The position numbers and the translations under genes are program-made. The notes below the pieces were generated by a model, which worked only from the letters and a program-made list of their open reading frames with translations, had not been told where the DNA came from and made no database searches. From Xanthomonas arboricola (GTDB lineage Bacteria; Pseudomonadota; Gammaproteobacteria; Xanthomonadales; Xanthomonadaceae), in contig NZ_MIGY01000003.1 of the NCBI RefSeq assembly GCF_002940665.1, forward strand, positions 248,001 through 312,000: a DNA stretch of 64,000 bases, read 5' to 3'. Shown here one piece after another: positions 55,406 through 63,771 of the stretch; position 1 is the stretch's first letter, and each line of letters starts with the position of its first letter.

Positions 55406-55588
55406 TTATCGCGCATGTGCTCGCTGACGCGCTTCCCAGGCGGCCAACGCCTGCCGGTAGCGCGCCAGCTCCTCCGCGTACAGATCGTGCACGCACAACG
55501 GGCAACCGCTTTCGCAGCACTCGTTGGGAGCAGGCGCCTCAGGCGGCTGCGGGCGTGGATCGTGATCGGAAGCTGCGCGGTCGTGCAT
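55406..55588 (-). CDS. Small oxidoreductase-like protein with Cys cluster
   Basis: A 60-aa protein with APNECCESGCPLCVHDLYAEE, the N-terminal oxidoreductase-like domain (CCxSGCxxCVxD). Four Cys in this spacing could bind zinc or iron. After it comes a helical Arg/Ala tail. ATG 55588 is chosen because the domain lies about 20 residues in and the frame upstream is unrelated. It lies between the HD-type gene and the acvB-like gene, all on the minus strand. Confidence 0.8.
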   Translation of the reverse strand: MHDRAASDHDPRPQPPEAPAPNECCESGCPLCVHDLYAEELARYRQALAAWEARQRAHAR

Positions 55589-55650
55589 GCGCGCATTGTA
55601 GCGTGCGCCATGGCAGCGCCTGGATGAACCACAGCGCGCAGCGTGCCAGG

Positions 55651-56259
55651 TCAGCGCCCCAGTCGCCGGCGCAGATTGGCCCGTGCCGCAGCGTCGTAGC
55701 ACGCATGGAAGTGGTCGCTCAGGAAGATGCGTGGACGCTCGAGCAGGCCGGCCAGAAACCGCCTGCGGTTGAGCCGGAACAGCAGGCTGGGGACATGCCC
55801 ACGGTACTCGGCGGCAATGCCCTCGTCATAGGCATCGAACACCGCTGCCGGTGCGGCCAGGATCGCCATGTCGCAATCCAGGAACAACGCCGCGTCGGCA
55901 TCCACGTCCGCTGGTTGCAGCTGTCCGTGGCGTGCGGTCAGCAGAATCAGGCGCTGTACGCGCTGCAGATCCACCGACGCCTGCGGCCACCAGCGCGGGA
56001 TGCAGTCCGCCGCCCACTTGGCGGATTCCGCTTCGTTGTCGCTACGCCCGGGCCGATACACCGCATCGTGAAACAGCACCGCCAGCCAGACCTCGACCGG
56101 CTGCTGCCAGCCCGGCCCGGCGTCGACCTCGGCGTAATGGTGCAGCAGCGCACGCACATGGCCGAAGTGATGATAGGCGCGCGGCGGCGTGGCATAGGCC
56201 TGTTCGAGCGCGGCCAGGTGCTGGGGCTGCAATGGCAGCGGTGTGGTGAGGGCGTCCAT
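55651..56259 (-). CDS. HD-domain predicted metal-dependent hydrolase (COG4339 type)
   Basis: A 202-aa cytoplasmic protein. Probable metal ligands are His in YHHFGHVRALL, the HD pair in VLFHDAVYRPG and Asp in FLDCDMAIL; RIFLSDHFHACY is the C-terminal conserved block. This spacing fits the COG4339 group of HD hydrolases, whose substrate is unknown. ATG 56259 starts directly with MDALTTPL. The gene is 35 bases from thpR upstream, in the same direction, so cotranscription is likely. Confidence 0.87.
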   Translation of the reverse strand: MDALTTPLPLQPQHLAALEQAYATPPRAYHHFGHVRALLHHYAEVDAGPGWQQPVEVWLAVLFHDAVYRPGRSDNEAESAKWAADCIPRWWPQASVDLQRVQRLILLTARHGQLQPADVDADAALFLDCDMAILAAPAAVFDAYDEGIAAEYRGHVPSLLFRLNRRRFLAGLLERPRIFLSDHFHACYDAAARANLRRRLGR

Positions 56260-56294
56260 GCGCGCAGGCTACCGCGTACGCATCTGTCAGCACA

Positions 56295-56897
56295 TCATCG
56301 CAGCGCCCACTGCCCCTCGATCAGGTAGCGCGACTGACCCAGAAAGCTGCGCACAAGCGCGAACTCGCGCACCGTCCAGGCCAGCGCATCGCAGCGCCGT
56401 TGCGGCAACGACTGGTTGCAATACAGCAGCGTCATGTGCGGCGTGTACTGCGCATCGCCGGCAATGCCCGCATGCGCCAGTTGCCGGCCCAGCGCGCCCT
56501 GCAATTCGTACAACCCGCGCACCTTGTCTTCGCCACGCAACACGCATGGCAGCTGCGAGCGCCGTCCACCGAAGGTGCCAACCCGATCGAATTCCACCTC
56601 GAATGCATCCAGCACCACGCGCTCGGCTGCCTGGCTGGCGCGGCTCACCAACGACGGCGGCAAGCCGCCTGCGTAATCGCCCAGATGATGCAAGGTCACA
56701 TGCAAGCGTTCGCGCGCCAGCGGCTTGCCGTCAACATGACCACTGTGCAGCAGCCCATCGGCGATCGCCGAAGCGCGTTGGGTGGTGGTCGCATCTGCCA
56801 TGACCGCAAAGAACAGGCGCTCGGTGGTCTTCTCCTCACCAAGGCCCAGCGACAACTGTGCCTCGGCAGAAGACAGGTACAGGAACTGCTGTTTCAT
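56295..56897 (-). CDS. thpR: RNA 2',3'-cyclic phosphodiesterase
   Basis: A 200-aa protein of the 2H phosphoesterase family (formerly LigT). It opens 2',3'-cyclic phosphates of RNA ends to 2'-phosphates. The two HxT motifs are H66-V-T68 in RLHVTLHHLGDY and H154-M-T156 in YTPHMTLLY. TERLFFAVMAD gives the first beta strand. About 25 residues precede that strand, slightly more than usual, so a start at a later codon is possible but no in-frame ATG is better placed. Confidence 0.9.
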   Translation of the reverse strand: MKQQFLYLSSAEAQLSLGLGEEKTTERLFFAVMADATTTQRASAIADGLLHSGHVDGKPLARERLHVTLHHLGDYAGGLPPSLVSRASQAAERVVLDAFEVEFDRVGTFGGRRSQLPCVLRGEDKVRGLYELQGALGRQLAHAGIAGDAQYTPHMTLLYCNQSLPQRRCDALAWTVREFALVRSFLGQSRYLIEGQWALR

Positions 56898-57153
56898 GGG
56901 CTGATGCCGCGACCGCGTACGCGGCCCTGCCGGAAGAAGGGCGGCGGATACTAGCAGACCGGGCGCGTGCGTGACACGCAGTCAATCGCGACATGAAAGC
57001 GTGGAACGCGCGCAACGCGTGGAACAACAATCGCACAGCACTGGCCATGTGCAGCACAAAAAGAAACGGGCAGCTTGCGCTACCCGCTTCCGCCTTTATC
57101 GGTTGTACTCCGCAAGCTGCATCACCTGGATGCGCCTGGGTCGCGCACGCAGC

Positions 57154-57609
57154 TTATGCGGCGCTCTTCATCGCATGCTTGCGATTACGCATCACGTCGT
57201 GGCATGCGCGCACTTCCGGCAGCAGACGCAGTGCGGCATCGCGCGCGGCGGCCGGGGTGTCCTGGTCGGCAATGGTCTCGTCGAACGCCTTCAACAGGCG
57301 GTCTTCGGACTCTTCCAGCTCGGCAACGTAGCCGTACTTGGTATCGCCCAGCGTGGCGCGGACCTTGCCGTAGAACTGCTGCATGCCGCCGACCATGGTG
57401 CCGCTGGTTTCCGGCTTGCCGCCGACCGATGCAACCACACTGCTCAGATTGCTGACGATGTCGGACTTGACGCCAGCGATGCGGCGGAACAGCGTTGCAA
57501 GTTCCGCATCGCCCACCTTGGCAGCCGCTTCTTCGTAGAAGTCCTTGCCGTCACGGGAAATGGCGATGAGGTCGTTGAGGCTGTGCTCGGTCTTGCTCTG
57601 AATGCTCAT
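57154..57609 (-). CDS. DUF2383/PA2169-type four-helix-bundle protein
   Basis: A 151-aa cytoplasmic protein predicted to be all helical, ferritin-like in pattern: LNDLIAISRDGKDFYEEAAAKV, then ELATLFRRIAGVKSDIVSNL, then AELEESEDRLLKAFDETI. These match the PA2169 group of DUF2383. The regularly spaced Glu/His could bind metal, though the family's role is unknown; members are often stress-induced. AGGAGCGACAC precedes ATG 57609. Upstream, 57610-57827 shows nothing recognisable. Confidence 0.88.
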   Translation of the reverse strand: MSIQSKTEHSLNDLIAISRDGKDFYEEAAAKVGDAELATLFRRIAGVKSDIVSNLSSVVASVGGKPETSGTMVGGMQQFYGKVRATLGDTKYGYVAELEESEDRLLKAFDETIADQDTPAAARDAALRLLPEVRACHDVMRNRKHAMKSAA

Positions 57610-57827
57610 GTGTCGCTCCTGGTTGCGATGGGCCAGCGCTGCGCGGTTGCGAATGCGTTTGCGCTGGCTTTCGGGGATGAGGCAATCGATGTGCTGATTG
57701 CATGCCTTGGTGTTGTGTACGGCCTCAGCTTGGCGTGACACACATAATCGACATGTGAGTGATGTGGTGACTGTCCTCACGCGATCATGCAGGCAATGAA
57801 TGGCGATTCATCGATGCCAAGATCAGG

Positions 57828-58004
57828 TCAAACTGACTTCGGCTGCCGGCTCGCCCACATATTGTCGACCAGGTTGGGATACGGCCGACCGGCCTCCTCG
57901 GCACGCTGCCTGGCGGCGGCCTTTTGGCTTGCTGTCAGCGGCGTGGATGCGGATTTACCCTTGGGTTTTGGGCGCTTCCATGGCGGTGGCGTGAAGTCGG
58001 TCAT
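57828..58004 (-). CDS. Conserved small basic protein, 58 aa
   Basis: From ATG 58004 to TGA 57828. The product starts MTDFTPPPWKRPKPKGKS, continues with TPLTASQKAAARQRAEEAGR and ends PYPNLVDNMWASRQPKSV. A Pro/Lys-rich head is followed by an Ala/Arg helix and an AGRPYPNLVDNM block. That block and the overall Lys/Arg-rich plan are what I recall from small uncharacterised proteins of related bacteria, which supports it as a real gene. It may bind nucleic acid. The plus-strand frame over the same bases looks like non-coding shadow. Confidence 0.6.
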   Translation of the reverse strand: MTDFTPPPWKRPKPKGKSASTPLTASQKAAARQRAEEAGRPYPNLVDNMWASRQPKSV

Positions 58005-58178
58005 GGCGCTGTACGGCCTGTCTGCGGTGGTGCATGCAGTCTCGACATGCGGTCGTGAGTTGGCCGTGGATGCAGCCCTGCGTCATGCATGGGGACCAAC
58101 CTCGCAGCGAGCACGACGTCGGCCAACGCTGCCGCTCGTCACTGTACCTGCATCAGGCAGTAGAGGCCTGGCAACGCC

Positions 58179-59387
58179 TCAGCGGCTCGTCAGCCACGGA
58201 CGCTGGCGGCGCTCCTGCCAGACCGCCAGCGCATACACCAGCAAGCCGCCCAACGCAGTGGCCGCGCCCACATAGCCGGTCGAGGTCCAGCCCCACCCGG
58301 CCGTGATCGCCATGCCGCCCAGCCACGGGCCCAGCGCATTGGCGGTATTGAACGCGGCATGGTTGGACGCCGCTGCCAGGGTCTGCGCCTCCGCGGCCAC
58401 ATCCATCAAACGCGTCTGCAGGGCAGGCGCCAGGGCGCCCATGGTGCCGACCGCCACGATGGACACGAACACCCACACGCCCGACTGCGCGGCCAACGGA
58501 AAGGTCAGCATCACCACCACCGACCACACCAGCAGCACCGGCACCGCGCGGAACTGCATGCGGTCGAACAGCCAGCCGCCCAGAAGGCTGCCAAGCACGC
58601 CGCCGACCCCGAACGCCACCATCGCCAGCGGGATCCGTGCCGGCTCCACGCCGGTCACCGCGGTCAGGGTGGGCGCCAGATAACTGAAGACGCAGAACAT
58701 GCCGGAAAAGCCCACCGCGCCGATCGCCAGGGCCAGCCACACCTGCGGCCGATTGAACGCGCGCAGCTCACGCAGCGGCTGCTGCCGCGGCTCGTCCGGG
58801 GCAGGCGGCAGGCGCGCCGCCACTGCGGCAACCGTGCACAGTGCAAGCACCGACACCGCCGCGTAGGCCCAGCGCCAGCTCACGATCTGGCCCAGCCAGG
58901 TCGCCAACGGATTGCCCACCAGCAAGGCAATGCTCAGGCCCAGCAACACCCGGCCCACTGCAGTGGCGCGTTGACTGGGCGGGCTGATCGACGCGGCCAC
59001 CAACGAAGCAACGCCAAAGTACGCGCCATGCGGCAATCCAGCGATAAAACGGCACAGCAACATCATGTGATAGCTCGGCGCCAACGCACTGGCGAGATTG
59101 CCCAGCGCGTAGAACACCATCAGCAGCAACAACAAGGTGCGCCGTGGCCAGCGCGCGCCGACAATCGCCAGCAACGGCGCACCGACCACCACGCCCAGCG
59201 CATAGGCGCTGATCACGTGGCCGACCTGCGGCTCGCTGATCTGCAGGCCCTGCGCAATCTGGGTCATCAGGCCCATGGTCGAGAATTCGCTGATGCCGAT
59301 CGCAAAGCCGCCCATCGCCAACGCAAACAGGATCAGCACGTAATCGCGCCGGGACACGCGCGGCGTTGAAAGCTCGGTATCGGACAT
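58179..59387 (-). CDS. MFS exporter, DHA1 (AraJ/YdhP-like) group
   Basis: A 402-aa major facilitator with 12 helices. The first half has LFALAMGGFAIGISEFSTMGL in helix 1 and the GARWPRRTLLL loop between helices 2 and 3; LLCRFIAGLPHGAYFGVASL is the proton-antiport motif C region. It is likely an exporter of sugars, nucleosides or drugs; which is unknown. ATG 59387 is the natural start. It is divergent from the ene-reductase gene (246 bases), an arrangement seen in small detoxification units, and no regulator is near. Confidence 0.9.
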   Translation of the reverse strand: MSDTELSTPRVSRRDYVLILFALAMGGFAIGISEFSTMGLMTQIAQGLQISEPQVGHVISAYALGVVVGAPLLAIVGARWPRRTLLLLLMVFYALGNLASALAPSYHMMLLCRFIAGLPHGAYFGVASLVAASISPPSQRATAVGRVLLGLSIALLVGNPLATWLGQIVSWRWAYAAVSVLALCTVAAVAARLPPAPDEPRQQPLRELRAFNRPQVWLALAIGAVGFSGMFCVFSYLAPTLTAVTGVEPARIPLAMVAFGVGGVLGSLLGGWLFDRMQFRAVPVLLVWSVVVMLTFPLAAQSGVWVFVSIVAVGTMGALAPALQTRLMDVAAEAQTLAAASNHAAFNTANALGPWLGGMAITAGWGWTSTGYVGAATALGGLLVYALAVWQERRQRPWLTSR

Positions 59388-59633
59388 GCCCGACTCCACA
59401 ATGACGGGGCGGCCTAGTATTGTGCAACGCAGCAATCGACGAAAGCACAGTGCATGCCGCGATTCAGCGCCATGCCCCGGCACATCGACGTTTGGCCGCT
59501 TTCGACGCGACAGGAGACGCTGTGTCCCATCGCCAACGCTCGAATCCGCTTTGGCCCGCCACCATCGCTAGGGGGCACTCGCGATCGGCGCGGTGTCGCG
59601 CCTGGCGCGTGATCCATACCCAATTGGTTGCTG

Positions 59634-60728
59634 ATGTCCAACTCCACTGAATCCCCGTTGTTCTCCCCCGTGCGCCTGGGCGCGCTGGATCTTGCCAACC
59701 GCGTGATCATGGCGCCGCTGACGCGCAATCGCGCCGCCGCCGGGCAGGTACCCTCGCCGCTCGCCGCCGAGTACTACGGCCAACGCGCCAGTGCCGGCCT
59801 GATCGTGGCCGAGGGCACGCAGATCAGCCCGCTGGGTCAGGGCTATCTGGATACGCCCGGCATCCACACCGCCGAGCAGGTCCAGGGCTGGCGTGCGGTC
59901 ACCGATGAAGTGCATCGCCGTGGCGGCAAGATCGTGCTGCAGCTGTGGCATGTGGGCCGCGTCTCGCACACCAGTGTGCTGCCGCCGGGCGAAGCGCCGG
60001 TGGCGCCCAGCGCCATCCGCGCCGAAGGCAAGACCTACACCAAGGACGGCTTCCAGGATGTCTCCGAGCCGCGCGCGCTGGCGCTGGACGAAATCCCCGC
60101 CTTGATCGAGGACTACCGCATCGCTGCGCGCAACGCCATCGATGCCGGCTTCGACGGTGTGGAAGTGCATGCGGCCAACGGCTACCTGCTCGACCAGTTC
60201 CTGCGTGACGGCTCCAACCGGCGCACCGACGCGTACGGCGGCGACATCGAAAACCGCACCCGCCTGCTGACCGAAGTGGTACAGGCGATCGCCGATGAGA
60301 TCGGTGCCGAGCGCACCGGCGTGCGGCTGTCGCCGGTCACGCCGGTGTACGGCATGCACGACTCCGATCCGCAGCCGCTGTTCGAACGTGCGGTGGAGCG
60401 TCTCAACCTGATCGGCGGGCTGGCCTTCGTGCACGTGATCGAAGGCGCAACCGGCGGTGCGCGCGACAACGTCGCCTTCGACTATGCCGCGTTGCGCGCA
60501 AAGTTCGACGGCGCCTGGATCGCCAACAACAGCTACGACAAGGCGCTGTCCGACCACGCCATCAACAGCGGTTACGCCGATGCGATCGGTTTCGGCCGGC
60601 CGTTCATCGCCAACCCGGATCTGGTGCGTCGCCTGCGCGAGAACGCCCCGTTGGCCGACCTCGACCAGGCCACCCTGTACGGCGGCGGGGCCAAGGGCTA
60701 CACCGACTACCCCGCTCTGCCGGACTAA
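59634..60728 (+). CDS. Old yellow enzyme-family alkene reductase (NemA-like)
   Basis: A 364-aa FMN flavoenzyme that reduces activated C=C bonds, nitro-esters or N-ethylmaleimide with NAD(P)H. LANRVIMAPLTRNRA is the N-terminal FMN contact. VEVHAANGYLLDQFLRD has the His and Asn that hold the substrate carbonyl; DAYGGDIENRTRL and IGFGRPFIANPDL complete the family pattern. ATG 59634 follows a region with no clear ribosome-binding site; a TTG six bases upstream is possible. It is divergent from the MFS exporter, suggesting joint handling of an electrophile. Confidence 0.93.
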   Translation: MSNSTESPLFSPVRLGALDLANRVIMAPLTRNRAAAGQVPSPLAAEYYGQRASAGLIVAEGTQISPLGQGYLDTPGIHTAEQVQGWRAVTDEVHRRGGKIVLQLWHVGRVSHTSVLPPGEAPVAPSAIRAEGKTYTKDGFQDVSEPRALALDEIPALIEDYRIAARNAIDAGFDGVEVHAANGYLLDQFLRDGSNRRTDAYGGDIENRTRLLTEVVQAIADEIGAERTGVRLSPVTPVYGMHDSDPQPLFERAVERLNLIGGLAFVHVIEGATGGARDNVAFDYAALRAKFDGAWIANNSYDKALSDHAINSGYADAIGFGRPFIANPDLVRRLRENAPLADLDQATLYGGGAKGYTDYPALPD

Positions 60729-61234
60729 GAGCGGCTTAGGGCCTACTTCGCAGCCGCCAGGCGGGCGCGGCCGGTGCACGGAATCGGCATGTACCACTTG
60801 TACACTCCGGTTCCGAGCGCGCCCTCCGCACCCACCTGACGACTGCTCGCTATGATCTGTTGGTCGCTCCATGTCCCGCCGACACAGCGGCTGCGCCGGC
60901 ATCATGCAAGCGCAGCCGCTGCACCGGATCAGCCCATCTTTGTGCACACCGGAGCAAGCACGTCGTGGCCCGGCGTTCCGTGTGAGCGCAATACGTCGCC
61001 TATGACTGCCATCGCGATGCGGCGGCCATCGTGCATCTGCCAAATCAATCGTTGAACCAGCGCGCAAGACCAAGCGCCTGTGCGTGCTGCACCTCAGGCT
61101 CGGCGAAGACGCCAAACGCGTACACCGTACTCCCCCGCGCAACGCCGGCACCTTCGCATCGCAGCGACACCGGCAACACCCCCATGACGCGCTCGCCCTG
61201 CCCCGCTAGGATCGTGCCGACACTGCTTTCTGGA
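60729..61234. other. 506-base gap with a possible gene remnant
   Basis: No intact gene was found. A possible CoA-transferase remnant lies on the minus strand at 61045-61155. The rest shows no hairpin or repeat that I could tie to the other families; a promoter for the transpeptidase gene should lie in the last 100 bases. Confidence 0.6.
61045..61155 (-). pseudogene. possible remnant of a CaiB/BaiF family III CoA-transferase
   Basis: The minus-strand frame ending at TGA 61045 reads GAGVARGSTVYAFGVFAEPE then VQHAQALGLARWF. This resembles the AGVPxGxV...VFAxPxVQHxxL segment near the C-terminus of family III CoA-transferases. No other part of such a gene is visible around it, so if real it is a decayed fragment. 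The match is by eye only. Confidence 0.3.
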
Positions 61235-62290
61235 ATGTCGATGCGGCCCCTGCTCACTGCTGTTGTCTTCTGCACGCTACTGGTCTGCGGGCCGGCCCTT
61301 GCGGTGCCGTTCTGGGGCGCGCGCCAGTCCAGCCCTGCCGAAACGGCACCGGCCGACCTGAAGCCGGGCGAATGGATCTGGGGCGGCGTCAGCAAGGGCT
61401 GGGGGCCGATGGCGGTGATCGTCAGCCTCACCGAGCAACGCGCGTATGCGTATCGCAACGGCATCCTGATTGGCATGTCCACCATCAGCTCCGGCAAGCC
61501 CGGGCACGAGACACCGACCGGCGTGTTCACCATCCTGCAGAAGGACAAGGACCACCGTTCCAGCCTCTACAACGCCGCGCCCATGCCCTATCAGCAACGC
61601 CTGACCTGGGACGGCGTGGCCCTGCATGCAGGCGGCCTGCCTGGTTATCCGGAATCGCATGGCTGCGTGCATCTGCCATCGGAGTTCGCGCGGCTGCTGT
61701 TCGACAATTCCAACATGGGCATGGTGGTGGTGGTCGCGCAGGCCGGCGTGGACGCGGACGCGGTGGTGCATCCCCGCGCGCTCAGCCCGATCGACCCGGC
61801 CACCGGTGCGCAGCGGGCATTGCTGCCGCTGCCCAACGGCCAGAGCTTTGCGTGGCAGCCGGAGCTGGCGCCCAACGGCCCGATCTCGATGCTGGTCAGC
61901 AGCAGCGATCAGCAACTGGTGGTGTATCGCAACGGCGTGGAAATCGGACGCGCGCAAGTGGCATTGCGCGCGCAGACCGGCGCCGCGCCGCTGGGCACGC
62001 AGGCGTTCATCGTCGGCCAGGGTTTTCTGCCTGGCGAAGTGCCCGGCTTGCCCGGTCAACGCATGCCCAACTGGATGCGCATCGGCATCCCCGGCAGCAG
62101 TGCCGCGGCAGGACAGGCCCTGGATGCCGACGCCATCGCGCGGCTGCAGGTGCCGCCGGCATTCCTGGCCGGCCTGCTGCCGCTGCTGACGCCTGGTGTG
62201 GTGCTGGTCGCCACCGATCAACGCGTCCTTCCCGAAACCACCGGCGGCAAGCTGCAGGTGCTGGATTCGGATCCGCCCCAGGCACCCTGA
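61235..62290 (+). CDS. L,D-transpeptidase (YkuD domain), exported
   Basis: A 351-aa protein with a signal peptide (MSMRPLLTAVVFCTLLVCG, cleavage near ALA-V). The YkuD catalytic domain follows from about residue 55: VSLTEQRAYAYRNG, the substrate-side H131 in LHAGG and the catalytic SHGC (141-144, nucleophile C144) followed by VHLP. It would form 3-3 peptidoglycan cross-links or attach proteins to the wall in the periplasm. The C-terminal ~150 residues contain a second, shorter stretch with LVVYRNGVEIGRAQVAL that repeats the start of the YkuD fold without its Cys. ATG 61241 is an equally possible start. Confidence 0.9.
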   Translation: MSMRPLLTAVVFCTLLVCGPALAVPFWGARQSSPAETAPADLKPGEWIWGGVSKGWGPMAVIVSLTEQRAYAYRNGILIGMSTISSGKPGHETPTGVFTILQKDKDHRSSLYNAAPMPYQQRLTWDGVALHAGGLPGYPESHGCVHLPSEFARLLFDNSNMGMVVVVAQAGVDADAVVHPRALSPIDPATGAQRALLPLPNGQSFAWQPELAPNGPISMLVSSSDQQLVVYRNGVEIGRAQVALRAQTGAAPLGTQAFIVGQGFLPGEVPGLPGQRMPNWMRIGIPGSSAAAGQALDADAIARLQVPPAFLAGLLPLLTPGVVLVATDQRVLPETTGGKLQVLDSDPPQAP

Positions 62291-62517
62291 GCACGAGCTG
62301 CGCCGCGCTATCGCAGCGGCGAGTTGCAAGCTGCGCGTGAGATTGCGCGCGCACATGCTGGCAGCCCGGCAGCGGCATGCACGCGTATGCGCGGGCGGTG
62401 CCGAGCGCTGGCAGCCCGCCCGGCATTGTTGAGCGAGCCGACGCGCGTTGCTGCGATTGTCGGCGCGGCTTGCTTGGCAGATGATGCGGGCATCCCTCAT
62501 TGCCAAGGATGTGCGTG

Positions 62518-63318
62518 ATGCGTCTACTCACTGCGGTTCTGCTCGGCAGCACGCTATTTGGTTACGCGTCCTCCACCGTAGCGGCCGACGTAGCGGCCGA
62601 GCCGCTGCGCCCGGCCGCACCGAACGCCGAGTGCCTGGATGCGCGCAAGGTGACGGAGCTGCATCAAGCCGATCCGCGCACGCTGGCAGTGGCCGAACAG
62701 GGCGGACGGCTGTTCCGCATCCGCCTGGCGCAGGACTGCCCGCAACTGGCCGCACACGCGGATGCGAGCCTGCTGGCGGCGCACGGCTGGGTCTGCAACG
62801 GTGCGCCGGCATACGTGAGTTCGGGCCAGCAACGTTGCGCGATCAGCCAGATCGCCACGCTGAGTGCGCGCGAATACGCCAGTGCGGCCCGGCAACGCGA
62901 CAGCGGCATCCCGACCCTGGACGGGGTCAGCGTGCGCGAAGCGCGCCGGCGCAATTTCGCCGGTTCGTCCAGCTACTGCTTCAATCCCAGCATGCTGCGT
63001 TCGTGGTCGGAAGACGGCCAGGGACTGGTGGTGGAAGTCTCGCCACGTCACCCCGGCACGCATCGCCACTACCGGGTCGAACTGATGGACAGCTGCCGCG
63101 AACTCAGCGGCGCGCCGCCGATCCGCTTCGTCTCCGGCATGGGCCTGAATGCGATCTGCGGCAATCCCGGCGACAAGGTCGATGTGCTCGACGAAATGGC
63201 ACTTGCCGGCGCGGCTGCCGGATCCGGCCAGCAGGGCGACCTGAGCACCACGCGCGGCGGCCTGGCCGCGCGGATGCGCCTGAGTTGCACGGTGGCGGCG
63301 GTGTATCCGCGCGATTGA
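62518..63318 (+). CDS. Exported Cys-rich protein, DUF6491-like halves
   Basis: A 266-aa protein with a signal peptide (cleavage near TVAA, residue ~22). The first half, AECLDARKVTELHQADPRTL through RCAISQIATL, resembles the DUF6491 pattern with paired Cys. The second half again ends in paired Cys blocks (VELMDSCRELSG, LNAICGNPGDKVDVLDE), suggesting an internal duplication. A periplasmic, disulfide-bonded protein of unknown function is the best description. ATG 62518 with AAGGA upstream is chosen; the TTG at 62500 is less likely. A REP-like inverted pair follows at 63331-63402. Confidence 0.75.
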   Translation: MRLLTAVLLGSTLFGYASSTVAADVAAEPLRPAAPNAECLDARKVTELHQADPRTLAVAEQGGRLFRIRLAQDCPQLAAHADASLLAAHGWVCNGAPAYVSSGQQRCAISQIATLSAREYASAARQRDSGIPTLDGVSVREARRRNFAGSSSYCFNPSMLRSWSEDGQGLVVEVSPRHPGTHRHYRVELMDSCRELSGAPPIRFVSGMGLNAICGNPGDKVDVLDEMALAGAAAGSGQQGDLSTTRGGLAARMRLSCTVAAVYPRD

Positions 63319-63330
63319 GCATGCCGCAAC

Positions 63331-63402
63331 GCAGGAGCGCGCTTGCGCGCGACGAAGCGTTATCGAGCATGCCTGATCGCGCGCAGGCGCGCTGCTACAC
63401 TT
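63331..63402. repeat. REP-like inverted pair between convergent genes
   Basis: GCAGGAGCGCGCTTGCGCGC (from 63331) is followed about 25 bases later by the near-complement GATCGCGCGCAGGCGCGCTG. Each arm has an internal GCGCGC-TT/CT-GCGCGC hairpin. It lies between the ends of two convergent genes and may act as a terminator or as a REPIN-type element. Confidence 0.75.
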
Positions 63403-63435
63403 GCCGCATGCGGTGTTGCTGCCTCCGCAACAGCC

Positions 63436-63771
63436 TCAGGCCTTGCGCAGAAAACAGGTCTTCAACACCAGGCCCTTGATCTTTTCCGAATTGCCTTCGA
63501 TGTGCTCGGCATCGTCTTCGACCAGGCGGATGTTGCGGATCAGCGTGCCCTGCTTGAGCGGAATCGACGAGCCTTTGACCTTCAGGTCCTTGATCACGCT
63601 CACCGTGTCGCCGGCCTGCAGCAGGTTGCCGTTGCTGTCGCGCACCTCCATCGCAGGCGCGGCGGATTCCCCCGCGCTCCATTCGAAGCCGCAGTCTGCG
63701 CAAATCCACAACGCGCCATCGGCATAGGTATTGTCCAGGCCACATTGCGGGCAGGTGGGAACGGAAGACAT
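63436..63771 (-). CDS. yjdM: Zinc-ribbon protein PhnA/YjdM family
   Basis: A 111-aa protein. The N-terminal zinc ribbon has C7, C10, C24 and C27 (CPQC and CADC). The C-terminal SH3-like domain contains LQAGDTVSVIKDLKVKGSS and LKTCFLRKA, the PhnA signature. Although named after the phosphonate operon, the E. coli homologue is not needed for phosphonate use and its role is unknown. ATG 63771 is followed directly by the ribbon. Upstream bases to 64000 hold nothing recognisable. Confidence 0.92.
   Translation of the reverse strand: MSSVPTCPQCGLDNTYADGALWICADCGFEWSAGESAAPAMEVRDSNGNLLQAGDTVSVIKDLKVKGSSIPLKQGTLIRNIRLVEDDAEHIEGNSEKIKGLVLKTCFLRKA

Noticed and set aside
57787..58275. Plus-strand frame of 162 codons opposite the 58-aa gene
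   Set aside because: It lacks a ribosome-binding site and domain pattern, crosses the end of the MFS gene, and looks like shadow coding.
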